A DNA stretch of 64,000 bases from Annona cherimola (taxonomy: Eukaryota; Streptophyta; Magnoliopsida; Magnoliales; Annonaceae): the NCBI GenBank assembly GCA_030490835.1, contig CM059971.1, positions 1,364,001-1,428,000 of the forward strand. Direction: 5' to 3'. A program made the position numbers and the translations under genes. The number at the start of each line of letters is the position of its first letter. The stretch's first letter is position 1. The notes beneath the pieces were generated by a model. It was not told where the DNA came from and did no database searches. It saw nothing but the letters and a program-made list of their open reading frames with translations. Below are positions 37,201 to 49,848 of the stretch, one piece after another.

Positions 37201-39801
37201 ATTATTTACTATTTCTCAATTGTACATTCAGAGGAGAGATAACTACAAGCCAAATGCATATCAAAATACAAAAAAATTTAGGTTTAAATATTAAGTTCTT
37301 AAGTTTAACCATCATAGTAAACACATCAAAATCACTAGTTCCAACTGAGAAATAAATTCAATGACATACCAAATCGGCAGTTGAATGCAACCATTGACAG
37401 GCAATGCACATCAATCAGAAGAAGTTTCCAATTTAATCAACAAAGACTGTCCATGGGCATGCCAACAATATATATGTGTATATATAGAATAACCATTTGA
37501 ACAAAGTGATATAAAAGTTAAGAGGAAGGGTACATGCGTTTTGGTCCAAATCGATAATCAGTTGCACCAGCTAGATCATTGAATAAGATCTTCCTGATGT
37601 TGTTAACCAAATCTCTCATAAAAACCAATAGCGACAAAAGAAATAATAACATTGAACCTTCTGTTTTGCAGCACAATCAACAGCCATATAACCTATTTAG
37701 ATAATAATGATGCAATTTGCCAATTGTGTACTAGATGCTAGCTTAAATGAGACTACATGAAGTGTATCAGATAATGGATGTATTTGCGGAGGGGTCTATC
37801 AGCAAACTTTAGTCTTTGACGTGACATTGCAGCTACCATCAACAATTTTCGTTTATCACATAGTTACCTATATTTCAAAATACCTTCACATTTCTATTGA
37901 AAAAGCCTTTATCTATTTTATCTTTATCAACTTTATGTTAGACTTAGACATCAATCCTGATTGCACTGCCTTTATCATGTATTTCAAATACACTTCTCTA
38001 TTACACTATTCAATACTAAAATCCGTAGTCCAACCTTTGCAATCAAGGATCAATTCATCCCCGCTGTTAATATAGAAACTTCATTTCTGCATCCTTGACC
38101 ACTAACATTAGCAGAAGTTCCAAGCCCATCTATCATTTCATGCACAAGCACTTTCCAATGACCAAAAGCTCTAGATTTTGTCCAACCTAAATTTAATTAC
38201 TTTCTAGCCCATCAGATTTTCTACATCTAGGCTCGAGGGCAAAGTTAACATTTAAAATGAACTGTCCGCCCATCAAATTTAAACAACAGCAAGCCTTTGC
38301 TCTTCCCTAGAGTTTATCAAGGGTTGGCCACAGAACTACCCAGTCCTCCATCCAAAGTAGCATTCATGGGCTGATTGGCTGAAGAGATGCATGCACATAG
38401 GAACACTTTTCCAAATGCACGAGTCTTTCAATCACGCATGTTCAAACATGCTTGTCAAATCAATAATCAAGAACAGTTTCACTGTTACTTGTTAAAAAAT
38501 CATCCGACTAATTTTGAAGTTACAAAAGAGATACTAGGGGTGTGTTTGGTTGGAGGTAAAATTTTTTGATGAAAACTTTTCAAAGTAGAAGTTGTCAAGT
38601 TGATAGAAAATGATGTGATATGATGGGGGTAATAATAAGGTGTAAAGAGAATAAAGTTAAAATAGATAGGGTAGTTGTATGGATATTTGTGTGGAAATAA
38701 TTGAAAAGTAGGGTTGTTTATATAGGAAAATGTGAAAAAATAATTAAAAAATAAGGTAGTTATGGAGAGCGAAATTTTTTTTATTAAAAAGTTTTCATTG
38801 ACATGTTTTGTATGTAACCAAACACACCCTAGATCGCAAAAAGAAACACAGATGAGCACCTCAGAAAGAAAAATAAAATAAAACATGGTAAGTTACAATT
38901 TCCCAATATCTTCATTCAAATTTGAAATATGTATTGGACCCCGAAGGAACTGCGTTTCAAGATCTCAATGGGCAGTTAGAATTTCCCCATATGTTCATTC
39001 AAATTTGAAATATGTACATGATCCCAAAGGGACTAAATTTCAAGATCCCGATAGGCATTCCCAACAGCGACAAAAGAAGTGAGGTACTGGATGGAAAGTG
39101 CCAAAGGAACCCGTGTCCAAATGTAGAAATTGGAGGGGGAAAAAAAAAGGAATAATTGCGGCAAACAACTAGTTCTATCAGGCTCAACTGGGGCATTCTA
39201 GCTTTTGCAGAAGGCAAAAACCAGCAGTAAAAAATTCATTACCAAGCTCAACCGCACCATTAAATTCTAATCGACCGAGCATCCTCGATGCAGTCAATAA
39301 GCATAAACAATTGCTGGGCGAGAGATAGGGTAAGATGTCGCAATCTGTTCTGTCAGCATCCATGCGCTCTTTCAAGGAAGCATCGACTTGCTCGTCGTCA
39401 GACCATAACCACCACAAATTTTCAAATGGGAAAGGAGGGAGGAAAGGATTGGGTGGGCCCACCACGAAAAAGCATTCAACGATTACCAACCCTTCAAACA
39501 TCAGAGCTTCCAGTCGCATCCTTGCCCAGATCTACTAGCTTGAATCTAAAAATTGCCGCGTCTAATAAGTGAAATTGGATTAAAAATACAACCGAATTTT
39601 AAAGAGTCGATTGAAAATTACCAGAACAAATGAGAGATGAAAGAAGGAAGCATGAAATGAACATCAATGGATAGAGAGGGAGGGAGAGAAGGAAGGAAAG
39701 AGAGAGAAAGAAACCTTCATGTAATAAGCTTTCTTGATCTCAGCTTCTGTAGCGGTGGGCTGGATCCCCAAAACATCGTAGTAATCCGTTTCCTTCACCA
39801 T
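28211..39801 (-). CDS. DnaJ (Hsp40) protein with DnaJ-X domain, At1g76700-like
   Basis: Ten exons on the minus strand: 39801-39715, 37113-37054, 36386-36304, 32855-32696, 31160-31031, 29796-29638, 29385-29207, 29117-29037, 28945-28787, 28339-28211. They join in frame to 409 codons (408 residues, TGA stop). The J domain opens the protein ([20 protein letters not shown]) with the catalytic HPD at residues 34-36 ([12 protein letters not shown]), which stimulates Hsp70 ATPase. It ends at [23 protein letters not shown] DnaJ-X domain follows: [112 protein letters not shown] Ser/Pro-rich tail ends the protein. No signal peptide or membrane segment is seen; cytosolic or nuclear location is inferred. 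Length and order fit Arabidopsis DnaJ 10 (about 400 residues). Nine introns total about 10.4 kb; intron 2 starts with GC, not GT. Start chosen as the Met directly before the J domain. Confidence 0.94.
29999..30265. mobile_element. Foldback MITE in DnaJ intron 5, 10-bp target duplication
   Basis: 267-bp palindromic element with inner core aaattactaaaatgccactg and arms such as cttgatacacatgttaaatacactt. The ends begin with gggccctgatactgtgcac and finish with gtgcattttgggtatgacc. Flanks are the perfect direct repeat acacaactaa (29989-29998, 30266-30275). A 9-10 bp duplication points to the Mutator superfamily. Confidence 0.8.
30823..30988. repeat. 42-bp minisatellite, four copies, in DnaJ intron 5
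   Basis: Units begin at 30823, 30865, 30907 and 30948 (42, 42, 41, 41 bp). Each contains acttcattttctttcattttt and ctttccattt(g/a)gctaa. Units 1-2 and units 3-4 differ by small changes (tcactc against tattc), so an original pair was probably duplicated stepwise. Confidence 0.9.
32021..32315. mobile_element. Palindromic MITE in DnaJ intron 4
   Basis: About 295 bp with inverted ends gggagttaattccaaat and atttggaattaaccc. Inside, the motif ccaaatatgac (or its complement gtcatatttgg) is repeated about six times on both strands around a central gttagttttgt...acaaaactaac-like loop. No protein is encoded and I could not identify a target duplication. Confidence 0.75.
34215..34960. repeat. Foldback element with internal 240-bp tandem triplication, DnaJ intron 3
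   Basis: The left end (tcttcacctttatgtaggcc...gtgcatttagttcatata) and right end (tatgaactaaatacacttg...cataagtgaaga) are inverted repeats of about 50 bp. Between them three head-to-tail units of about 240 bp each include catttttgggttt, tttcaaaaataaaaaatt, ttttcctgtgcaaggagagt and ataaattttggtatatg. Unit boundaries fall at the gacaatct motif (34439 and 34679). Confidence 0.8.
36035..36054. repeat. 20-bp perfect palindrome in DnaJ intron 3
   Basis: cctgtattggccaatacagg is its own reverse complement. Close variants of ggcccatatcagccaatgcag follow directly, so it may be the middle of a small inverted-repeat element. Confidence 0.75.
38538..38829. mobile_element. Tourist-like MITE with TAG target duplication, DnaJ intron 1
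   Basis: 292 bp with ends gggtgtgtttggttgg and aaccaaacacaccc, flanked by TAG on both sides (38535-38537, 38830-38832). It lies in the opposite orientation to the 5052 copy and shares its whole interior pattern. Confidence 0.85.
38898..39060. repeat. 83-bp tandem duplication in DnaJ intron 1
   Basis: Two units with period 83 bp, each containing ttcattcaaatttgaaatatgta and ttcaagatc. They have diverged by about 15 percent. Confidence 0.7.
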
Positions 39802-39823
39802 CACAATCCCACTCTGCGCTTGC

Positions 39824-39845
39824 TAGCTTGCTTGCTTGCTTGCTA
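39824..39845. repeat. (GCTT)n microsatellite in the DnaJ leader
   Basis: About five copies of gctt with one gcta interruption, 25 bp upstream of the DnaJ start codon and inside its expected 5' leader. Confidence 0.8.
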
Positions 39846-40034
39846 ACAGATGGATTTATGAATCGATTGATCGAAGTCACGAAACCCAATCTAGCAAGAA
39901 CAAAGAATCGATCTTTCTGATCTCGTTGGCTTCGTTGTCTTCTACAAAAGAAAAGACGGAAAGAAGAAAGAATAAAAAAGGAGTGAATGAGGAGGAAACG
40001 AAAGTGAAAAGGCCGGTCGACGCTGCGGGGACTG

Positions 40035-40042
40035 GTTTTATA
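40035..40042 (-). promoter_or_regulatory. TATA box of the DnaJ gene
   Basis: The minus strand reads tataaaac, within a GC-richer stretch, about 234 bp upstream of the start codon. That would give a leader of about 200 nt, which is reasonable. No experimental start is known. Confidence 0.5.
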
Positions 40043-43000
40043 GTCGTCTCCGCGTCGTCGCTACGCGCTAAGAGTCATGTATTCCATACCTGCGGTGAGG
40101 TCGGCCAAGTCACATCAAGTTGGGCTTTTTTATTTCTGTAACTGTTGCTGTTCCTTTGAAAATTTCGGTGTGTGCCGGCGGAGCGATAAAACTTTGGAAG
40201 AAAGAGGCAGGGTTGTTTGCATTTTAAATTTTTTAATTTTGTGTATTTATATTTTTAAATTTTAAAAATTTTGATTTCTTTGTATTTTAAACCCTAGCTT
40301 ATATTGACCTTGAAAATTATTATTATTTTATGCAAAATGAAGTAAATACCTTCCAATATTTAAAAAAAAAAATCCAAATCTCTATTTTTTTAACATAATT
40401 TTGTATTAGAGGTGAAGAGGTTGTTGGAGCCTCCAAAGACAAAATGAAAAAAGCCTAATAATCAAATTTAAAATACAAAAAAAAATTAATATTGAAAAGT
40501 ATTTACGTCATTTTGCATACATTAACATTAGTTAACGCTATTATAGGTTAAGATTTAAAATATAAAGAAATCGAAGTTTTCAAAATTTAATAAACAGTCA
40601 AACTTCATAATTTAAAATGTAAATATGCATAATTAGAAAGTTTAAAAATGCAAAAAACCAAAAAACTTTACGGGAAAGTTTTTAAAATAAAAAAATAACA
40701 TCTAATGAGGAAAATTGAAGAAAATAAAGTTAAAATAAATATTAATTGTATTAGTAATGATATAAAAATAATTGAAAAATAAAATAGTTGTGTTAAAAAG
40801 ATATAAAGAAATAATTAAAACTAAAATAATCATGTAAAATAAAAAGTTTTAGATTAAGGGCATGGTTAGATAATGTTCAAATTTTTTAGTATAAAATTTT
40901 TTACTCTCCGTAACTATTATTTTTTTAATTATTTATTCACACTTTAATGTACAATTGTATTATTTTTCAATCATTTTTACATAGTCACTCACTCAACTAA
41001 CCTTTTTTTTTTTAACTTTGTTCTTTTTATTTCTTATCATTTTTATATTATATCACATTATTTTTTCTAATTTAAAAACTTTTAATCCTACTATATTCAT
41101 TACGTTCTCAATCTCTTCCCTTCCATTTTTCTAAACAAACATATTCTAACTTTCTAAGTATACTTTCGTTTAGAAGAGAATAATAATGAAAAATGAAATG
41201 GTGATGATTGGGTAAAGTATAAATAAATTAATAAAAAATAGGCTAATTATAAGAAAAATATGATAAATGATTATAAAATATGAGGAAAATAGAAAAAATA
41301 AAATAATCGGTAATTAATAAGTTGACTTTTTAACATTTCTCATTCTAGGATGTGTTTGGCAATTGATAGAAAATGTGGAGTTAAAATTTTTCAATCTAAA
41401 CTTTTCACTTTCGATAACTATCATATTTTTTAATTATTTTTTCACATTTTCCTATACAACTACCCTACTTTTCAATTATTTTTACACAATTATCCACACA
41501 ACTAACCTATCTATTTTAACTTTATCCTCTTTACTAGTCATCATTACTCGTATCATATCACATCATTTAACCATTTTTACTCTTCAAAACTTTTCATCAA
41601 AAGTTTTATTTATTACAAAACGTACCCCTAATCAATTATTCTCCAAATCGACACACCCTTGAACAAAGGTGATTCCATTCACTTGGACACATGGAATTAG
41701 CCCTTGTATTTAAAATACATTAGTATTCCTGTCATATTATAGCAGTACTAATTATTTGTGATATATTATTCATACATATCCTCATTCAAACATGAAAAGG
41801 ATGAATGATAAGTTCAGAAGGCTACACATACTTGCCACGTGATTTGAGATTCCGCCCATAAATCAATAGTTATTGCAAACATTTGTAGGGTTTACTTCTA
41901 TGAAACTTGTATATTATGTAACTCTTTCTATTTTTAATTTCTTAATAGTTAATAGAAAATTTTCTTCATTTATTATATTTATCATCATCATTATTATTAT
42001 GGAAGCCTTTTATTTGTTTAGTATCACAATATATGAGCCTATCTATAAATATGCATATCAATATAATAAAATAATTTAATACTAAATATCAATTTTTAAG
42101 TAGTATTTTTAATATTTAAACCATCTAAAATATCATTACTAAGTAAATCATTGATCCTATGAAGTACGATTATATTCTAATGCATATAAGAATGGATCTA
42201 AGCATTTTTTAATTTACACATAAATATATATATTTTTAAGTAAATGTGGCCACTGCACATGTTAGATTCAAATGAAACTTGATCTCCTAACTAAACAAAT
42301 GATATTAAATATAATGAATAGATTGTATTTTGTATCAATCATCAACATTTAAAAAATAATGGGGTTATAAGAAGTCATTTCCATGTAACCTAGTTACATA
42401 ACAGTGTGCCCCATTTAACAATGTTTGCAATTATGCCAAAGCAACCATATAATTTATTGATTTTTGTGAGTTTTATTAATAAACATAATAGGTGATTTGA
42501 ATTTATCAAACGCATCACAGTTAATTTACAACGACCAAGAGATATAGTACTTGCATAAGCATAATATAAAAATGAATGATCCTGTTAGTTCGGGCTAAAC
42601 AAATTTTCAGCTTAGCATACATCAAAAAATCTATTTAAATAATTTTATTTTGTTTTTTCTTCATGCACCTATTTATCTAAGTGTATTTAACATATAGACT
42701 AAGTTTTATCATTTTTGAATATGTGTATATATATTTTTAGATTTTTAAAGATAGTGGTACTTTAAATACATATATACACGTAGATGTTTTAAAATTTCAA
42801 GAAAATATATACGCATATCCAAAATGGTAAAACTTGGTTTATACGTTAAATACACTTAAATAAACAAGTGTATGAAGAAAAAAGAAAAAATTTATTGTAA
42901 ATGAATTTTTTGAAGTGGGTTAAGAGAGACATTTACTTAGTCTGGGCTAACAAGATCATTCATCTGATATAAATATTGTTAAATATTTATAAACACATTT

Positions 43001-43835
43001 GTAATAAGTTTTAGATAATAGACATGACCATAATTACATTAAAAAACTAGGAATACGATCCAAATTAACTCTATACGAAATATTAAAACCATTTACATAA
43101 ATAATAAAGGTTTCTACTGTTAAAATAATTCAGAAGAAAAACTTTAATAACTATATGTTGACTTTCAAGTGATTTTATTTTTAATAATAATTGCGAATAT
43201 TTTGAAATTAAACATTGATATGGTTATTTGTCATTTGCACATTCTTAAACCCGAGATCTTGTAAGGGTATTTTTTTTATTGGTATTCATACATGTGACAA
43301 CTGATATTACAATTACAAATCTTCATTACTCTCACATTATAGAGGGAATTATTTGTAAATATCCTCACTTCATTGGGAAAATTTGTAAAATATCCCACCG
43401 CTGGGGAGAACATGCGATAATGAAATTTGCAAAATTGAGAACTTGATCTCGCTCATTGGAAGCCAACCGCGAGTACCACTGGTGGCATCCAATGAGGGTG
43501 TCTTTGTCGGGAATTATCATGGTGTACAAATTCATATTTTCATCCATTGAACTACTTTGGCTAATTTTGTTTTCCCAAAACGATATTTTCATGTAAATAT
43601 TTATTTATCTATACATTATTCTAGATTAACATTAATTGCTGTTATTTTATCATGTAATATATTTATCTACTGTATACAAAAAATTCTAATGGATGGAGAT
43701 AAAATCTTTATACTCAAATTTTCATGCAAACTTCACCGGCCTATTTGCAATTATATCAAACAAATAGATATAGATGCAGCAGGATATTTGCGAATTGCCT
43801 TATATTGTATTAAATTACTGTTTTATGGAAGTCAA
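40043..43835. other. Intergenic, repeat-derived
   Basis: No gene supported. A degenerate Tourist-like MITE copy with TAG/TAA flanks lies at about 41349-41628, and more degenerate ones at about 40860-41150. Copies of the 2137-type MITE interior lie at 41860-42300 and a foldback-family fragment at about 42650-42900. AT-rich throughout. Confidence 0.5.
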
Positions 43836-44170
43836 TCTTGTGTACTCGGGTGCACTTAGGCTCAGTGAACTCGGTGCGCATACCATTTTTAATATATTTT
43901 TTAAAATTTTTTTTAAATTATAAATATATGTGTATTTAATATGCGTATTAATTTTTAATATTTTTGAAGATTTGTAAATATTTTTTAAAAAAATCAGTGA
44001 TACTAAAATGTCACTGATTTTAACAAATTCAAAAAATATATATATAAATTTTTAAAAATGGTAAAAATTGATACACATGTTAAAAACATCTAGATTAATA
44101 GTTTTGAAAAACATTCGAAAAAATATATGTGCATATTTGCACCCGGGTGCACAGACCCTCTGTGCACCGG
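43836..44170. mobile_element. Foldback MITE, Mutator-like family
   Basis: Palindromic copy with the family core (aaatgtcactgattttaa) and arms ending in cgggtgcacttagg and cacccgggtgcac. Extra GC-rich palindromic sequence (gcacagaccctctgtgc) sits at the right end. Target duplication not found. Confidence 0.6.
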
Positions 44171-44860
44171 GATGCATTGAGAAGAGGATGGGATGGGACA
44201 GGCGGAAGGAATCCGATGAAAATACATTTGGTTGCATTGACCGAAAGAAGAGATTGGGCGGTCCACTTACAACTGCCCAATTTTATATGATTCGTGCGTG
44301 TGTATATATTCAACGGAGTGGTTTCAATTCCTATATTTCCATCGTCATCTCGATTGTATCAATGCAACAGCCAACTTCCTTCCGAGTTCCAACGCTTCCA
44401 TTGAATTGAATTAATATTAATACCCACTCCTTCCAACATTAATCACACGTCATCCAACTAATCCCCGATATTTTCCACAATATAAAAAATATATATTTTC
44501 CATCTCATCTCATTCCCATGTGAGAACTTAATGCTTCCGGAGAGAATTAAGCTAAACGGGAGAGCAAAATGTATGAAGCCCAACAATTTTATCTGGTTAT
44601 CATCATTGTCGAATTATTAACAATATACAATAATACTATTTAAGTACGTATACTTGATTTAAATAAAATTATTTCGAGCCAAATTATATAATAAAATAAT
44701 AATATATTATAAATGTTTCTACAATAAGTATAATAAAGCTATATTTCAAGGTATATGATTTAAAAAGGAGCTTCTAACTTCTAAGATGGCTGATCTAGCA
44801 ACTGCGGATTTTACGGCAACACCCTTTTTCTCCGTAGAGGCGGTGGGGCAATTGTCTCCC

Positions 44861-45227
44861 GGTGCTGGTTCAATGCTACTGTGTTTACTTCACCTATTTT
44901 TTTATATTTTTTGAAATTTTTTTTACGGAAATGTTAATATAAGCGTATTTAATACGTGTATAAATTTTTACTATTTTTTGAAATTTTTAAATATTTATTT
45001 CGGATCTTTAAAAATAAGTGACATTTTAAATTACTAAAAATGCCGCTAATTTTTAAAAATCCGAAATAAATATATAAAAATCTTCAAAAATGATAAAAAT
45101 TGATACACAAGTTAAATACACTTAGATTAACAAGTTCATAAAAAAAATTAAAAAAAAATTAAAAAATAAGCATATGTGCCCAGGAGTATTGAGACTCAAT
45201 GCTCCCGGGTGCATTGAACCAGCACCC
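44861..45227. mobile_element. Foldback MITE with perfect 9-bp target duplication
   Basis: 367 bp, palindromic. Ends: ggtgctggttcaatgc on the left, gcattgaaccagcaccc on the right. The family core (tgacattttaaattactaaaa) lies in the middle. Flanks are the perfect 9-bp direct repeat ttgtctccc (44852-44860 and 45228-45236), the duplication length of Mutator-like elements. No coding capacity. Confidence 0.88.
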
Positions 45228-45236
45228 TTGTCTCCC

Positions 45237-48200
45237 AATATATTAAAGGAACTTTGTATCCTAATTGGTAGTGTGAGCTTAGGTCTCTTATGTTGATATA
45301 TGTGAGCATGTAAAAATGTCTCCATGGCTTAATTGTAATAGAAATTCGAGATAAATATAAATATATATCAATAAAAAATATGTTTAATTTAATTTCCAAC
45401 AAGATTTGAAACTTTTGAACTGACGGTTTGGATATATAGATACCAATGGAATGGGATGGTTAGAAATGAAAAGTCCAAGATAGTAATTTTTTTTATAGAT
45501 CAAAATAGTGGTTATTTATCAGTTTCGACTGAATAGACTCACAGGTGCATTTCACTTTTTTACTTTTTTTTAAATTTTTATATACATCTTTTATAAATTA
45601 CGAAATCGCTAATATTTTAAAAAAATTTGAAAATATTTAAAAATAGTAAAAATTGATACATATATTAAATACAACTAAATTAATAGTTTTTAAAAAAAAA
45701 ATTAAAAAAAAATTAAAAAGTGAGTTTTTGAACTCAGGTGCTCCGAATGGGAACTCATTGTTTAATATCCAATTCCGGTGGAACCGTCTGCTTATTTCCA
45801 CCCAACCGGACATATAACCGCTTAAACCGATTTCGTTCCGGTTTTGGCAACAGTCCGCGCTTATGTTGTACGGATAACAGCGTATGTAAAACTAGTCAAA
45901 GTTCTACGTTGACCTTCGGACTTTAGGGCTGTTCAATCGGCGTGGCCGATTATTGTCCCCATACGCTTCTAGATGGTACTTCCGTTTTAATTACGAATAT
46001 TATTTTAGCACCTTGCGTAGCAAATTTCATATATAGATTGTCTGGTGGTTCAGATATTGACATTGTAAAAAGAAGCCACGTTATATAAATCATGATGTAT
46101 TTTAAGGTAAAATATATCGTCTATTTATTTTTTATTTTTTTTATAAACATGTTTTATTTTATAATATTCTTAAATATTTATTTTTCGAAATGAAAAATTA
46201 AAAAAAAATTAAATAATGTACTTTAACTTGAAATACATCATGTTTTGCATAACCGAGTTCATTGTAAAAAAAGGAATGAGATATTTTATTTTGATATTGT
46301 GAAAAATTACCCAATAATGTTAGAAATTTATAGTTTAGTTTGAAATAACAGTCATTTTAGATTAGTCTAAAAACATATTTTTTTATTTCAAACAAAATTA
46401 TTAACCTAGTTATATTTAATTTATAAATCAAGTTTTATTTTTAAAAATATATATTTTTTGAATTTTGGAGGTTTGTATATATACCAAAATATCGATCTCA
46501 AAAATAAAATCTAGTTTATAAGTTAAATACACCTGGATTAATAGTTTTATTCAAAAAAAATTTAAAAATGTTTTTGGCTTGACCAACCACAAATGTTCAT
46601 TACCCTTAATATTTAAGACGGTGAATGCGGAATAAAGCACAATTTGGATATGCAATGGTTAAGGTTCAGATTGACCATAAATTGCATGCTTTGAACATGC
46701 TTAGACAAACAAATAATCACTAGTCAAACCATGACATCCTTGTTAACATGTCTTATTCCAGTCAAAGGGTTTTTTTTATTAGTATTATATACATTGTGAC
46801 ATTTTTATATTACAAATAAAGCTCTTTCATGACGGACACTTTCTAAATGCCCCCACACTCAATATAGATAATTATAAATATCACCATTATCAAAAAGACA
46901 CATCTATGAAAGGATACACAATGCTCCCAAAATGCTGCATTGAGGATTCAACCCAAGTGGCGCTTACCAACCACGTTGAGCGCATGTTGGCTCTAGTAAA
47001 AGAGTTATAATTTTATGTAACCTATGCTAGCCAAGATATATTGTTGGGAAGCTCATAAATGAGAATAGTTTAGTAGCGATATGACATCTACTCCACTAAT
47101 AGCATTTAGAGTCATTTGTTTGATCATGAGAAACCAAAGGAGGTTCGCAATGGGATAAAATTTTTAGATAAAAATTTTTAGTACAAAATTTTTTAAAATG
47201 AAAGAAAATAATATGATATAAGAAAGTAATGACGAAGAGTAGAGAAAATGAAGTTAAAATAAATAAGTTAATTATATGAGTAGTTATGTAGAAATAATTA
47301 AATAATAGGATAGTTATATATGAAAATATAAAAAATAATTAAAAAATAAAATAGTAGTGGAAAGTGAAAAGTTTTAGATTGAAAAGTTTTAAATTGAAAA
47401 GCTTTGGTGTAACCAAACCTGCCTAAAGTTTTATATAAATTAAAGATATATACCTCATTTAATAAAAGTATAAAATCAACATGGTCAAAAAAATTCAATT
47501 AAGCTATTATTTTAACATCAAAACTAAAATATTCTTACCATGTGCATGAATGATTTTATTATAACAGTTATAGAGGAATCTATGAGTAGGTCTAATTATT
47601 TTTCATAATCTATACACGTATTAAAGAAAAAACATCTAAAATGCTGATTATGTTGATCTTCGATCACATGATAAATCAAATAATACCAAACAATGTGACG
47701 AGTTGAACTTTAATTTCATTATCAAGATAGATTTCACGGAGGTTCCCATGAATTGTGGACGTGACCTATGTTTTCCTGTAAAAGTACATGAATACAAAGG
47801 TGTACAATGGAGAGGTGAGTTGGACAGTCAAGGTAGAATTCTCTCTTATTTGCAATTCTCGTGTTTGAAAGATGATTGCTTATCCTTTTGTAAGAAGATA
47901 TTTATGGATATTATCAGGGATCATACCTATGATACATGATTGATCTTCCATAATAGTGGAGAGTGCGTCTGGTGTTGACATGTCATTGTAATGTCCAAAA
48001 ATATTGACTATCGGTTAAAGGGGATGTTTGGGAATGTGTAATGAAAAAAAATTGTGGGATTTGGTGGAAATAAAAAAGGAATATTTTGTGAATTGAGTGA
48101 TGGATAGGAAATGATAAATGTAAAATTTAAATAAATAGGTATGATTGAGGTAATCGCTGGAAAAAATGATTAGAATATAAAGATAAAAGTGAAAAAAAAT

Positions 48201-49848
48201 GATTATTATTCGATAAATGATTGCTCTTGAAAAAGTGATCCCATAGTTTGCCATCTCATCCCTGATTTCCCAGATGTCAAACATTCCCAAAATGTAATAT
48301 CCAATGGTGCTCCTATATTCACCATTTAGAGGTAGATATTCAGCCAACCTGGGTTTGATTTTCTTTCATGGTAGGAGGAGCTTTTACAAAATAGTTTATC
48401 TAAAGTGCGGGTTTTAGTTTTTTTAGAGAGGGTTTTAGTTTTATTTACTAATTATCTTATTTATTTTTATTTTACAGATATCTTATTACATTACTTTTAT
48501 ACTTTTTGATCATATTTTCTTTTTCACTTCCTTCGTCTACGTTATCAAATGTCGGGCAAAAAATGCAAAAGTGTACCATGCCCCTAGCTAAAAAAAGGTG
48601 CATCACGTTTCTTTACATTGGACTTTCTTGGATTTAGCGAATCTATGCAAATATTACTAAGCATTTTCTTATCGAGTTATGTTCTGTTAATCATATATTT
48701 TAATTTTTAATTTTCAAAATATTTTCATATAAATATTTCCAAGTATGTAACTTTTACGATTTGTGATGTGTATATATTTTTAAAAATTTACATTTTTAGG
48801 GTGGAAATGACTTAAATGCCTTTCGAAATAATGATTTTTGTATATATATCCAAAACTAACAAATTTTGATTTATAAATTAAATATACGTAGAAACATATT
48901 TTAGGAAAAAATAAAGGTTACAAATGGGCTAACGTAAGCTTATATATGTTAGTACGGGGAAAAAGCTGAACTTTTTAATTTTTAAATTTATTTTGTGAAA
49001 ATATTTTTTCAATTGTTTTTAACTTGTATACCAAATAATTTCATGATGGATTGGGTCTCATTTTTAATGGACTAGCAGACTGGGAGTGTAGATCGAGTTC
49101 ATGAAACTAGAATTCCTCTTAACCTTAGTCTTAATTTCATTTATGAAAATTAAATTCTACTCCTGATTTTCATCCAATTTATAAAGCCTAAATGCTAACA
49201 GTATCTGTGAAAATTGGGTTACGGTTGTGTTTCAAGTATGAATTTGAGATGATAAATTGTTATTTGATACAAAAGTGAAAGTTTAAAATTTTCATATAAA
49301 TAGTTCTAAAAAAAAATTCATATAAATACACAATAACAACAAATTATATATATGCAAAAGTAGTAGTACATAGTTTAATTAATTTTTTTAAAATGCAGTC
49401 ATATATAATATATTTCTAGAAGAAATTTTTACTTTTTTAACCCAAAGGGATTTTTATATCTTTGTGTGATTAATGGGTGCTGTACATGCTGTAACTGCTT
49501 TTGCATGCATGAAATTCAGGCCCTGTAATGGCAAGATGTATATATAATTGGGTTGAGTGAGGAATTCTATCACTGGAAATTAGCTTGGACACGTGTATAT
49601 TTCTAGGAATTGGAGGGCTGCATTCTTTTTGGCTTCTTATCAGCTTAAAATATGTATGCTAGAAATCCATTGCATCGTCCGGAACCGGAATGACTTGGGC
49701 GATGAATATAGTTTGAATTAAATCGCAATTATATAAAGACTTTTTAAAAAAAAAATTGCACTCACATATAGGTGTATGGCTTTCGCTAATGGCATTAATT
49801 GAAATTTTTATTAAAATATTGATGAAAATGCCTCTGTGTATCTACTGA
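45237..49848. other. Intergenic, repeat-rich
   Basis: No gene supported. Further foldback-family fragments lie at about 45530-45745 and 46370-46590. A degenerate Tourist-like copy lies at about 47150-47430 and a related inverted-repeat remnant at 48018-48295 (ggggatgtttgggaatg / acattcccaaaatg). The 78-residue frame at 47703-47939 matches no family I know. Confidence 0.45.

Noticed and set aside
43365..43592. 75-residue minus-strand frame near 43.5 kb
   Set aside because: No recognised family; composition matches surrounding AT-rich intergenic DNA.
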